Made by a program: the position numbers and the translations under genes
Shown here: piece after piece, positions 1 to 11,819 of the stretch
Layout of the letters: each line of letters starts with the position of its first letter
Position numbering within the stretch: the first letter of the stretch is position 1
NCBI GenBank assembly: GCA_031308135.1
Contig: JAHLJT010000631.1
Location: 6,177,371-6,241,370 of the forward strand
DNA from: Acheta domesticus
Lineage: Eukaryota; Arthropoda; Insecta; Orthoptera; Gryllidae
Direction: 5' to 3'
DNA length: 64,000 nt
The notes under the pieces: generated by a model
Seen by the model: only the letters and a program-made list of their open reading frames with translations
The model's database searches: none
Told to the model about the DNA's origin: nothing

Positions 1-67
1 TGGATTCAAGAAAAGGAGGTCACGAATGGAGATCGTATTTCCATTGAAATATTGAAATCATTTTTCC

Positions 68-140
68 GCAGCATTACATAACTTTCTCTATAATACACAC
101 CTTTCTCCGTATATACATATGAGTACGAGAAAGTAAAAAG
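68..140 (+). repeat. Dispersed repeat A, copy 1
   Basis: GCAGCATTACATAACTTTCTC followed by an AT-rich bridge and GTACGAGAAAGTAAAAAG. The same module occurs near 19037, 25212 and 47344, always in this orientation. Confidence 0.6.
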
Positions 141-3100
141 ATATTCACTACTTCTCACTCAAGTGTTGACTTCATTTAGTTTACGCATTTGGACTTACGT
201 GTTTTCGCGTAATATCTACTAGAAATTAATGAAGATAATGCAATTTAGAAAAAATACCCTCCTCCCCCCAAAAACACGAAACTGGCTAACTGTGCATAAC
301 TCGAAGATGGGTTGTCTGTGTATATGTCTTTCTCGCTCATCTAACCACACAATTTTTCATTCATCAACACCAACATACGAGCAAAACCATTAAATCATGC
401 AATGTATTCAGACATCCTTCTCGACCATAAATTATCGTTAAAGATCCACGTCCATCAAAATTGGAAGGTGAATGCCACGAACAAAAGCATGTGAAATGGT
501 ATAAAAATTGGTAAGTCATTGTCAAAATATTTTTAGCCAGAAAAGCAAGAAAATAGAATACGCGAGTCTTATTTGTCAGAACTCTAGCTCGCTTTCATGA
601 AGGCATAGCTGCTATTTGATTCATTATTGTCTTTGTAACTGAATGCACTAGCCTCACGCTAATCTGAACATCCTTTTTGCCACGAAATAAATGAACGGTG
701 CACCACTATCACTAGTGGCGCTGCGTCTATACGGACGTGACCGTTAAAGTTTGCGTGCAGCTCTTTGCAATCTGCGGCGTCGTAACTTTTCATCGCATCA
801 GAACACGTACGCAGTAATCCTAAATTGATGTTGAACAACACTCACACAATTACACCGCACCTGGGGAAAAACACGGCTCAGCCAAAGGTGGTTCCGTGAA
901 AGGAAAACAGTAGCACAACGGAAATGAAAACAGAAGCAGAACAATTGCGAACAATTACAACTGAATGAGGGTAGAATCTCATCCGCTTTCAATTACAACC
1001 AAGAAAAAAACGCGCAGAGGTAATCGTGTTTAAAAGGGACCGCTTAGGCGTGCGTTTGAAATTTAATTAGTGTAGTTAATTCGTGAAAATGGTATGTTGG
1101 TCTCTTAGTTACACCACAGATCATGCAAAATTTGTTGTTTTTTCTTCAATTCTTGCGTGTCTAATTTCTTGACATCGCTAGGAAATGTTTTCGCTGGAAT
1201 TACTCAGCTCATGGAAGATTCAAGGGGGCTTCATTCATTTATCACTCATCGCGAACATTGTACTTCCTAAGTCAAAGAACTTAATATCCTCCATTTTCAT
1301 CAAAGATACAACACATCAAAGATACAACACATTATAAGGAAACATTTTATTTAATGTTTCCTTGGCACAGTATATTTGGCGTAAGTATACCGACAGGTAG
1401 CCCATGGGTTCAGCCTTCCCCAGATGTAGAAGACACATTTTCACAATTAGTTTTTACTAATTTTCAGTAGAAACATAATAATGAACAGGCATATATAAAT
1501 TAACAAATCAAAATTAGTTTTAGTCATAATGCTGAACCTGGTTTCACACAATACATATACAAAATCTTGGTTACGCCACTGAGTTTTGAGAATCAAAAGT
1601 ATTCTGCAATCCTCCCTCGAAATCGCTATCCACGTAAATATAGTGTAAAACAGATGAAAGGAAAATTAAAATCAGGTCCTCTTCATATTCTATTAGGTGG
1701 AAATCATTTTGTAGTAATTGGAATCCAATACATCCTGCAAATAAGTAAGGCGTAAGATGTGCTTCGTATATGCACAATTCTCTATCGAAAACCACTGGAA
1801 GGAGCGCAGAAATATGAGCATTAAGATACATACATCGGAGAAATAATATATCTTTCAAGCATTATGCACAGACATGAATCAGTACCCACAGTTGAGACCA
1901 GAAGCTGTCTTCCCCCTCAAGTCAAATTACGATCGGCAGTGCTTAATAACATTTATTTTAACAAAAGAAATGTGTTTGAAATGGATCCTCGTAGATCTCA
2001 CTTCGAGAGTTGGACAGGGCGAGAGTGTATAACCTAATTCTATTGCATATCAAATAAAGAACTAGTAAGGCATAATGGAATATTAACTACCAGAAACCTC
2101 GGGATCTTAAGGCTAAATACTCAAGAATTTATTCAATGCCGAAGAGTCGAATTAAAATAATTCGTCGTATAGTACATCACTTAGCAAACAGAACTACCAG
2201 TACGTGGACATTCTATTTCACGCGAAAGCTAACGAAGAAGGCTTTCGCATAGACACGCGCGGGGTGGATCTGTTTGCACACGGTTCGCTGCTGGCCCCAC
2301 ATCGGCGATACAACGCGGCCAATGAGTCAACGGCTTCGCAAACACAGGTTTCTGTTTCCGCTGTGTTTTTGGGATCCACGACCGACAAACAGCCCCAGCA
2401 CAAAGCCACATCCGCAAGCAAGATCCGCACGGCGCAGAGTACGCACTGTGGCAATGGACGCGAAAGCCAATTGAACAAACAACGAGCGCGAAGCACAAGC
2501 CATGGACATACACGACGACACATTGGTGAAGTTCAAATACGAAAAAAAGAGAATGTTAGGAAGGAAATCAACAATCCAAGCTAAAATTTAGAACTTTTAG
2601 AACCGGAATCGTAAAAAAAAAATCAATATTAATTATTCTGCTGTATGGAATACTCACAGCTTCCCGGCTCCTTCTCGGAGATTAGGACATTAGGGCAGAC
2701 CAGGGCTCGTTAGCACCCATTGGTAGTTTTGAAATTTTTAAAGCAATTCCAGTTTAGATTGAGTGTATCAGTGGAATTTATTCATTAATTTTTATATTCG
2801 TGAATGTTTGAAAAGTTTAAAGTCATTAAAAGTCGTAGTCTTGGTGCATCTAGAATTTTTGATAATAGAAAAACGAGCTATTTTATAGAGCAGATCCATT
2901 GGAGACATTTTCATTATCAATTGACATGTCATTTAAATCATTTACACTTACATCCTTCAATAAAAGAAAACCTTTTTCGAATACAAGGCAAATTATGAAA
3001 TTTTAGCACCTGATAATAGATACATAATTCGAATAATTCATTTTCAATCATTCCAATAATTAATTTTAAATATCGCGCTTACGGAGCAACAATATTCACT

Positions 3101-3589
3101 TCCACGTACACATAAAATCGGTAAATGAAATTGATTTTTAATTACATAGAAGTCGTTTCCAATGCCTAATTTCTCTTTTGCCCAGTAGTAATACGCGGAT
3201 TACAAAGAGAAATCAAATTTTCTGCATGACCTGCTTCGATATTCCACACGGTGTACGCTGGATAACGATTTCATTAGTTTGCCAAGACCACAATCCAATA
3301 CACGTCGGTTTATTTTTCAGACACAAAGTGGAAAATTAGAGCTTCTTTATACGTACACCAAACTTCCTCCTTCACTGTTACTTCAGTGGCATATTCTATT
3401 CCATCATTTTCAATAACAAAATCAAAATCCTATCATATTCCATTATCCAGCTGCCTAATCCGGCCTGCATATCCGTTGCCAAGAAGATCCTTAAAATGCA
3501 AACAAATAAAAACTGCCTTAAGTCGTATTCGCGCTGAGGCAAACCGCGAAAGAGGAATGTTGCACAACGGTTGCTCTCTTGGGACAACA
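141..3589. other. Unassigned DNA
   Basis: Mixed-composition sequence. Short open frames exist (for example 2204-2584 plus) but none shows a domain or codon pattern that supports a gene. Confidence 0.4.
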
Positions 3590-3960
3590 TCCCGGAAGCC
3601 GTCGTGCGACAGGAAGCAGCCGGGGCGAAGGACCCTTCCCCTTAACCTCCACGTCTCGCCCCCCCTCCCGCCATGCCCCCTCCCCCCGCGGCGCCACCGC
3701 GCCCCGCACCTCCCATCTCTGCATCGCATCCCACAGCACTTCTACTTCCTCGCGCTGCTTCGCCGCGCTCCGGCCCGCCCCGCCACCCCGCCACGCACCA
3801 CGCCACTGCACAACAACATGCACGATACCACACGTGCCCCTCTAGGCGGCAAAAGCACGCTTCGGCTGATCCTTCCGCCTTCCGGCGCACCGTCAGACTC
3901 CCTCTCCGCCCCTTGACGAGGGCAGAGGCCGTGCCCGCCACCTAGCCCACCACGCATAAA
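3590..3960. other. C-rich GC island
   Basis: CpG-containing segment with a strong C excess on the plus strand (CCCCCTCCCGCC and similar). Overlapping open frames in several phases are compositional. It may be a promoter-proximal island, but no TATA box or splice site was convincing. Confidence 0.5.
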
Positions 3961-4049
3961 CCACACGCCAGACATCTTTCAACACGTCCCATGAACATTT
4001 TGCTTCCCCAGGAACGTACAACATATTATATTATTGTCACTTTTTTTCT

Positions 4050-4665
4050 AGATACCGACCAAGTGGAAATGTAACGTACAAATTAGGTAGTTATTTGTTT
4101 CCTATTGTCACTAGCTGTGAGTACTTAGGTGTCATTCTATGCAGTGATTTGAGTTGGAGAAATCAGATTGCACGTAAATTGCACTTGAAAAAATCGCGGA
4201 GAACCCTATTTTTTGTTATGCGGATTTGGAACAAGGGCAATAGTGATGTTAAAATGCTGGCATACACTTCCCTTGTACGCACTATTTTAGAATATGTGGC
4301 CGTATGCTGGGACCTCTTCGGACAAGGCCAATCTAGACAAAATCCAAAGAAGGGCCGCTAATTTTTCTGGTAACCAACTCGCTCCAAAGAATTAATACCG
4401 CTTATAACTCGCAGAAAGATGGCTAGACTTAGCGCGTTATATAACGCGTATGTAGGTTTCCTTACGCGGAAGAAAATTCAGAACATGCTACTCAAACTGT
4501 ACTAAACCAAGGGGCTCATAATTTCACATTTCGAATACGAACACAACGATCTGGTACGGGGAAATTCTCTTTTGTAAGTAAAACAATAAACGACTGGAAC
4601 AATTTACGTAAGTAAACATTTGGGAATGATCACAAAAGTGTAAATACATCTGCGAAAAAATAATT
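4050..4665 (+). pseudogene. Decayed LINE ORF2 C-terminus (second LINE family)
   Basis: An open frame to 4361 encodes CEYLGVILCSDLSWRNQI, then RRTLFFVMRIWNKGNSDVKMLAYTSLVR and ILEYVAVCWD. This is the post-RT region of a LINE family abundant in cockroaches, termites and related insects (family knowledge). After the first stop, homology continues with indels: a later segment reads HNFTFRIRTQRSGTGKFSF and INDWNNL just before 4620, the usual C-terminus. It is 5' truncated, since the RT catalytic core is absent, and carries several stops. The sequence differs from the LINE at 14.5-18.2 kb. Confidence 0.75.
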
Positions 4666-4669
4666 TTGT

Positions 4670-6330
4670 AAAATATAGATGTAATATTATGTTAGGTTTT
4701 TGTTGCTATTTTTTGTTTACAAACTGGTATGTATATATAATGAGATAGTCGGTTATAATGTGTTTATTGTAAGCATGTAAATATATGAAATGAAATGAGT
4801 GGGTGGTTCGGTTTGTGTGTGATCAGCATGCGCAGTAACAAGAGGTACGTTAGTGTAAGTTGGTGACTGAATGGGGAGGCTTTGGGCTCTACTTGATGAG
4901 ATATGTCGGCATGTGAAAGGCATTGGGATACTAAAAGCTGTGTATGCGTGTATATGTGTATATGCATGCGTGTGGGGGAGAGTGGAGTGGGAGCAATGAA
5001 TGCATGCATGTATGGCCATGTTGTAGAGCGTAGAGTATTGCCATTCAGCAAATGTTGCTTGTCAGTGTTGGGTAGTGCTTTCTAAGAACGTATATCTGTA
5101 AACGATATATTGTAAGTACGTATTAAGTGTAAATGATTGTTTTCAGTGTGTATATTACAATGGAGCTGCGAATGTATTTTTGGTGATATTACTGGCGTCT
5201 AGGCTTGTTTGGTTTTCTTATGTTAGGTATTTTATTCCACAATGCTCTATTGATGACTAATGCATTACTTTTTAGAAATGTACCACCAGGTGTTAAACCA
5301 CCAGGTGTACCACCAGGTGTTAAACCAAACCATAAGCAGACCAAATATACCAGTCTACCTATTTGTCTATATCTGAAATTTCTCAAAAATTGAAGCATCA
5401 CCCATAGAGCTGAAATTTAGAATTAACGGTAATTAGTTATAATTTCAGGGGCTGCAGCTCTTTTTGAAGACAAATCACGCACTTCGCTCTTGATGATTCC
5501 AAGTTCGGAAAGCGTTTAACATGGCATAAAGCGTGTAGTGTCATCACGATAAATACCTGCACGGGAGGAATTTTGTTTCCCATAAGAAAACTGTTAGCGT
5601 AGGTAGTATTCTTTTGCTTCGTTCAGTTCACACGCACGTCATAAACACCAAATATTGTGGTTCGCAGATTTTCCATTTTTACTGTCGAATCGGCCACTGC
5701 ATATAAACAGCGTGTATTTTTTCAGTTGACAAAGAGCACTTATTGACACGATGCCGCATTCCCTTCAGCTGGCGTGGGCGGGGCAGTCGAGCGCGGGCGC
5801 GGGCGGAGGCGCCCAAGGCCCACTACTCCTATGGTGAGAAGTGACCACTAGCGTAACAAATTCAACATTGCGCTCTCAGCCACATTGTACACAAATGCAG
5901 GCGCTGTCATATAACACTGTACGTATCTGAAAGCTATTTTCACGGGATATTACGGAGTCAAAATTTCGATAAACACATTGTAAATGTTTCTATTAACTAC
6001 GATTAATAAATTACGAAAAATGTAAACGTATCTTAAGAAAAATGCAATTGGAAATATCTCCTGTTGATTGACTTGCAATTGGTGCCCTTTCAACTCATAT
6101 CCAATAAGTGTTATATTATTATTTTTGTGTTGGTGAAATTATAATTCCCAATATTTCTGAAGATAAAGGGAACAGAAAACAATAGTTAAAAAAAGAACAA
6201 ACTAATAATAGAATTTGATTGCAATTGTGTGTCACTTAAGCTACTAAATGCTTTTACGAAGCTACTGTCAGTTCTGTGTAACAATAACTAAAGTTTTAAA
6301 ACAATTATTTGAAGTAATTTTTTGACTGAT
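4670..6330. other. Unassigned DNA
   Basis: GT-rich stretch at 4800-5080, the short tandem repeat at 5280 and a 60-bp GC patch at 5762-5822 are the only structure seen. Confidence 0.4.
5280..5328 (+). repeat. Short tandem repeat (ACCACCAGGTGTTAA-type)
   Basis: About three and a half copies of ACCACCAGGTGT with or without a trailing TAA, 12-15 bp units. Confidence 0.75.
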
Positions 6331-6852
6331 TAGTGCTTCCGGGTGCGTCAACGGCTATGTTCATTAGTCCCATAAGTGTAGTGCGTGTGTTCACTTGAGA
6401 ATGATATTTCCCCGCTAGATGGTGAGATCCGGCGCTTACCTACCGGTGGCTACCGGTTTTTTTCCTCAACCAGGTGTCTCCTATCAGCAGGGCACTGCCA
6501 CAGCCGGGAGAAGTTCTAAGTTCCCAACCGGTCTCCTGCCAAGTGCGTAAGTGTAAGTGGGCGTGAGTAAGGGGTGAGGAAACAAGGAAGAGGTAGGAAA
6601 GAGCGCGTGCAGTCTGTGACCGGTTTGTTAGGGTAGTGCTCCGGCATTCGCTTGTTTGCTAGGGTATTGATCAGAGAAAGGGGGAAAACTACCGTTCAGA
6701 GCTGCTGGCGGCTACAATTCTCCTCTGGTCAGCAACGGAACTCAAGCTAGCTAGTGTCGAAAATCCTGCCACCGTCAGGCCTCGAACGTCGTACCTTATG
6801 GTCAGAGACACTGCAGTGACATCAGTTGATGCCCTGCGCCACCTTTCCCGGT
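6331..6852 (-). mobile_element. tRNA-derived SINE, family S1, copy 1
   Basis: The right end is the tRNA-like head on the minus strand: the reverse complement has a GGCGCAGGGCATC A-box region and a degenerate B box near 6778-6790 (CTCGAAC). The body shares with the other S1 copies the blocks CGTCAACGGCTATG, GGTGAGATCCGGCGC, GGGCACTGCC, GATCAGAGAAA and GAAAATCCTGCCACCGTC. The left end TTTTGACTGATTAG resembles the TGATTGATT tail of copies 3 and 5. No convincing target duplication was seen. Confidence 0.8.
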
Positions 6853-7257
6853 CTCTTTCCAGTTAACAGACCAATTGCGCAAATCAAACATATGATACCA
6901 AAGCAATTTCAACTAAGATATTTTTATCATTCTTGCATCGTTCTGTTGCCCTCCTTAGTTAATGGAGTTTCTTTTTCTGAAGGAGACATTCAAATGACGT
7001 TTGATAGTTGGAAGAGGTACTCTGAATCCACCTCACCCTGCCAGAGGGAGGCATTGCCCTGCAATGGGATTTACGGTTGCAGTAACTAATAACTAAACTG
7101 ATGAGTCGAAACGTCAAACATTTTGGTTGGAAAATGAGTAGAACAGTAAGTAGAATTATTTCCATTACGAAGTATACTTAAATACCCTAACAGTGCCTAT
7201 TACATTTCTGGTCGTTAATATAGCTATCCTAAATGAAAGTAGTAGTTGTTTGTTTTT

Positions 7258-7510
7258 TTTCGCGATGTGCGCGCTCCCCCCACGTGGGGTCAGCGTGTTC
7301 CGTTGCAGGCGCAGCCGCCGGAAAAATACACATCCGATGGGCGCGTGCGCGCGTGCTGCGCCTAACAAGTGCGCGCCGACGCCACATTTGACGCGCTTTT
7401 TATTCCCCACGCACCGCGCCGCACCGCGCCGCATCCAGCCTCCAAAGCGACCCGTTCGGCCGCTTGGGCGCGTACGCCAGGGCGGGCGGCACCTGGCTCC
7501 TCTCGCGCTC
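7258..7510. other. CpG-rich island
   Basis: GCGCGTGCGCGCGTGCTGCGCC and repeats of GCACCGCGCC. No gene is recognised. It lies between two S1 SINEs. Confidence 0.45.
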
Positions 7511-7620
7511 CTCCAGGCGTTTACGAAAATACATCTTTCTTCCACTCATCCAAATTTCAATTCATCAACAACGACCGATTCCGTTCTTGGTTCAGGGTCG
7601 CAGTTTCGATAGATTGGGGT

Positions 7621-8104
7621 TTCCGGGCACGCCAACTGCTATGGTCATTAGTCCTGTTAGTGAAGTGAATGCCTTATTCCGGGTGATGGCGGGGTTTTCC
7701 CCCTGTTGGTTGATGAGATTTACGCCCACCGACACGTCTGATTTACCCCTCAGATATTTCACCCAGAGGGGCACCGCCTCAGCCGGTACAAACTTTACGC
7801 GCCCGACTGGTCATCCGACGTGTGGAGTGCATGACAGTCTGTGTGTGAAAGGAAGGAGGATAGGATAAGGAAGAGGGAGGAACGATCGCGCGCGGTCCAT
7901 GGTTCATTTGTTAGGGTACACTCCGGCATTTGCCTGGCATTGATCGGAGAAATCACGGAAAAGCTATCTCAGCAGCTGGTCGCTAGAATTATCCTCCAGT
8001 CAGTGTCTGAATTCGACTTACGTATTTAGTTAGTATTGAAACTCCGCGACCGTCGAGACTCGAACCTAGAACCTTCCGGTCAGTGTCGCCGCAGAGAGCA
8101 TCAT
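7621..8104 (-). mobile_element. tRNA-derived SINE, family S1, copy 2 (diverged)
   Basis: It shares GGGCACGCCAACTGCTATGG, GGGGCACCGCC, GATCGCGCGCGGTCC, CATTGATCGGAGAAA, CTCCAGTCAGTG and a B box on the minus strand (GACTCGAACCT, 8057-8067) with the other copies. The head beyond 8104 is degraded, so the A box is lost. More diverged than copies 3 and 5. Confidence 0.78.
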
Positions 8105-8214
8105 ATTTTCAGCTGCTTGCAGGTTTGAATCCCCAGGAATGTTTCTGGATGATTTCTCTTTCCCTTGTGTGTTGTCACCCAACGGAGGACCGATTAGAGT
8201 TACGAAGAAGATCG

Positions 8215-8305
8215 TGATGGCTGGCCTCGGGCGCCGGCTGGCGGCTCGAAGGCAAGGTTCACGGATTCAAATACTTCCCACGAGGGGTTCCCAACCCTTT
8301 AAAAC
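8215..8305 (+). mobile_element. Possible tRNA-like SINE head
   Basis: ATGGCTGGCCTCGGGCGCCGG followed about 45 bp later by GATTCAAATAC, which is 9 of 11 to a B box. It lies just beyond copy 2 of S1 in the opposite orientation. Weak on its own. Confidence 0.28.
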
Positions 8306-8309
8306 TAAT

Positions 8310-9595
8310 ATAATAAATGATAAATATGATTGTATATATTGGTCGTGATGGCGATGGTCAATACTAGAAGGTGAGGGAACGCAAGAAATGTTTTTACTAG
8401 AACAATAAAGTAATGTTTTCAATAGATTAATAATAAACAATATATTCATATGTTATAAAATGTCTTCTGGCGCGTGTCTAACCAGTGAAAACTGCATTTT
8501 TTCAAACCCCATAATACTAGCAAATACCCCTTGTAGAAAGTACTTTTATATAGTAGTATTTATAAAGTAGTTATATAACAAAATTAAAAGAGTATTAGCC
8601 AGATTGGGAATAATTCGAATCGGAAATGTCAGTAGTATTTCAGAAGCCTATAAGGGATCAATCGCAGAGATTCGCAGAGGAAAAGCTGAAAGCATTATCT
8701 TTGGGGTTATCGCATCGTTTGAAATCTTTTATTTACTTTCGAAATGACGTTCCTTAGTCATATCTTAATGGGAAAATTTGTTGCCCCTTCCTGATATGCT
8801 TCAAAGAGAATATTCTCTATAGGATACACATTCAGTGGTACTAGTAAATGTAAAGAACATTACTTTATTGAGCCCGGACAAACTTAGCAAAGATAGAACA
8901 TATGATGAATAATGATTCATTTGAGGAAGTCTGAGAACACAGGAAGACATTATCTACAGACATATTGCACAAAAAAAACGGAAAGAAACAGAATCAAGAA
9001 GAAAGATAGACTGTTCAGTGCCGTTCATACTCGGGATAATCCTTCCCAAATATTTCATGCAACCATTATTATTCAATCTTCGTATCACAGATCCAATTGG
9101 AGACTTTTAACGTTTTCCAACGCAACGCTGAGTTTGCATCATCCCTCCAAGAACATTGTCGTTTAAACCTTGTGAGACGCCACTGAAATACGAAGTGTCG
9201 AAACAAAACTTCGTATTCAACAAGCAAAACCATTCAATCTCCTTAAAGAACACTTGTATGATCACTCACCTGGCTTTAAAACGTTTACTGCCTGAACGTG
9301 ATGCACATGATCATTCAACACTATCCTTCATGTTATTCAACAACTTGAGTCTCAAAGAAAAATATTATTTAATACTTTACAGCCTAATTCCAAATAAATG
9401 TACATTAAAAAGTATTAGATCACATTTGAATCGAAATAATTAAATGATGAATTTATCAGACGGATTTATCTCCCCATTCATAACCATATTTTGATGCTGC
9501 AGAATGTGTATTCCAGTAGTACAAACGAAGGTTCCCAGAACTGCATAAAGTTCTAGAGAAACATCACGGCCTCAATAACAGAACGCGGACTTCAT
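8310..9595. other. Unassigned AT-rich DNA
   Basis: No feature recognised. Confidence 0.4.
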
Positions 9596-9599
9596 TCGA

Positions 9600-9990
9600 G
9601 CTGTGGATTACGGGCGCCCGCTCGCGGAAGCGCAGGTCGGAATCAAACAGGAAGCGGGGCAGGGGAGTCGGGGACAGGGAGGGCGGAGGTAGTTGAGGAT
9701 TCGCGGCGGCGGCGGCTGCGCGTGGCCGCGCGCGCTCTTGCATCCTGAGCAGGCGGGGGCGGCGGCTGCGACGAAGGGGGCGGCGGCGGCGATGGAGGGG
9801 GGCGGGCGGTGCGGGGGGAGGAGCGGTGGCGGGGTGGGCCAGGGGCGGGGGGCGGCGAGGGGATGGAGGCAAGGGCGTGGCCGGAGGCGGGGAAGCAGGT
9901 GGGGACTGAGGTACGGGTAGCAGTTGCAGAGGCGAGGAGGGGGGCAGGAGCAGGACGCAGAAGTCACCAGACGAAGAGCTGGGGGCAAGA
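9600..9990. other. G-rich GC island
   Basis: GGCGGCGGCGG and GGGGCGGGG blocks with G excess on the plus strand. Apparent ORFs on both strands are low complexity. Confidence 0.5.
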
Positions 9991-9994
9991 ACCA

Positions 9995-11265
9995 CTGAGG
10001 TACAGCGCGGTGAAATTCCAACACTTCATTGCGTATAAAGAGTTTATCAAACTCTTCGAAGAGTCTACATGACAAATGGTTAGAACTGGATGGAATAGTT
10101 ATAATAACGACTTTTAAGGAAGACATTTCTTGATTTATTTTATAATCTAAAACTATATTTTACAACATGATCTTCATTTACTAAAATAAGAATTTCAAAA
10201 GAAAACCACTAAGTTTTTCTTTAGGTGGGATTTTCGTTACAACGGATGGTTACTTTCTTTTTCAATTCATCCCAAGCAAGGTCTTAAGTTCCCCCCCCCC
10301 CAAGACTATGCATTCAAAGGATTGAGAACCTGCTTTAAAAGAATGTGATGTGTAATATAGTATGAGAAAACCTACGTAAAATAAAACCTTGTTTTTATTT
10401 GGCACGGGAGGCCAAAATTGCGAGAGGCAGATACAAGATCTGGTTGTCGGAAATGTCATTCAGATAAAATTGTTGGAGAGAAGACTGATCAGTGAGTCAT
10501 GGGAGATTGCAGGATGGATGCTCTCGAGAGAAGTTGAGTCTGAAATATGAGAGAACTTGTGAAAGCTCATACATATTACAAGGCTGTTTTGTCGACAGTT
10601 ACACACTGTGAATCTCTGACACAGATGAAAGGCGATAGCCCCATTTCACTATTTTTTGAAAGTCAAGTATGATAGTAAAAAGAGAAAATATAACTATTAA
10701 CGGCTTGAGAACAGAAAGCTGTAGTAGGAAGCAAGATAAGGGAACGGGAAGCCAAGGCTGCTTAATTACGCTAACAGAAGTGATGAAAAGAAAAAGGATT
10801 AGTGGGAACTGTAACGAGGTGAAATGGGAATGAAAGTACAGACTGACGTTACCGTAATTTAAGTTGTTAACGAAATAATGTAGAATAAAACAAATTTCTA
10901 TTCTAAATTCAAAGAACATTTCATTTCACACTTTCTCACGAAACATTATAAAAATTTAAGAAGTGCTAGGACGAATTCTAAACAATAGTAAATTTCAAAA
11001 TAAAAATTAAGCAAATATATCAAACTTAATTTACATAAATAGCGCCGCCTTACTGAACGACAGGACGCACTGGAAAGGACAGGAAAGAAAACATTAACAA
11101 GTTGAAGAGAAACTTATTTTAATATCCATTTATCAGCAACGTTCCGCTTGAATCCCAGCACCGTTATAATCAATATCGCCCAAAGCAAAACGAGGATCCC
11201 GATTGGAAAAAGCCTAGCCGATTCCACTGCAAGACTTACACAAATGAAATTTCTGCCGACATCGA
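9995..11265. other. Unassigned DNA
   Basis: Only the poly(C) tract at 10292 stands out. Confidence 0.4.
10292..10302. repeat. Poly(C) tract
   Basis: Homopolymer of about a dozen C, on the plus strand. Similar C runs are near 30717-30726 and 39213-39222, and a G run near 29160-29175. Confidence 0.8.
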
Positions 11266-11269
11266 TTGG

Positions 11270-11815
11270 CCAGCGGCAGAGGGCGCTGGGGCGGGGCGAA
11301 ACGGGGCGCGGGCGAGAGCGGGGCGTTGCAGGGCGAGGGGTACGGGCTTGATGCGGGCGGGGCGGGGTGAGGGTGGAGTGCGGGTGGGGTAGGGGCGGGA
11401 TGGGGCGAGTTGGGGCGGGATGGAGCGGGATGGGGCTGGGTGCGGGCGGGCCGGGGTACGGGCGGGACGGGGCGGGGTGCAGGCGGGGAGGGGTGGGGTG
11501 CGGGTGGGTAGGGGGCGGGATGGGGCTGGGTGCGGACGGGCCGGGGTACGGGCGGGACGGGGCGGACGGGGCGGGGTGGGTGCGGGCGGGGTGGGGACGG
11601 ACTGGGGCGAGATGGGGCGGGTTGGGGCGGGATGGGGCTGGGTGCGGGCGGGTCGGGGTACGGGCGGGGTACGGGCGGGACGGGGCGGGTGCGGGCGGGT
11701 GGGGTGGGGTGTGAGTGGGGTAGGGGGCGGGATGGGGGTCGGTGCGGGCGGGCCGGGTTACGGGCGGGACGGTGCGGGGCGGGGTGTGGGCGGGAAGGGG
11801 CGGGGCCCAGGGGCA
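11270..11815 (+). repeat. G-rich minisatellite
   Basis: Plus-strand runs of 3-5 G separated by one to three bases (GGGGCGGG, GGGATGGGG) over about 540 bp. A longer unit containing GGGATGGGGCTGGGTGCGGGC recurs with starts near 11431, 11521, 11633 and 11733, so units are about 90-112 bp. Apparent open frames on both strands (up to 335 codons on the minus strand) are low-complexity Pro/Arg or Gly/Arg artefacts. Confidence 0.8.
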
Positions 11816-11819
11816 GCAG

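Noticed and set aside
2204..2584. 126-codon plus-strand open frame starting MDILFHAKANEEG
   Set aside because: No recognisable domain, opposite strand open in two frames; not enough to call a gene.
3386..3945. Several overlapping Pro-rich open frames
   Set aside because: C-rich island; no splice or start context and no conserved residues.
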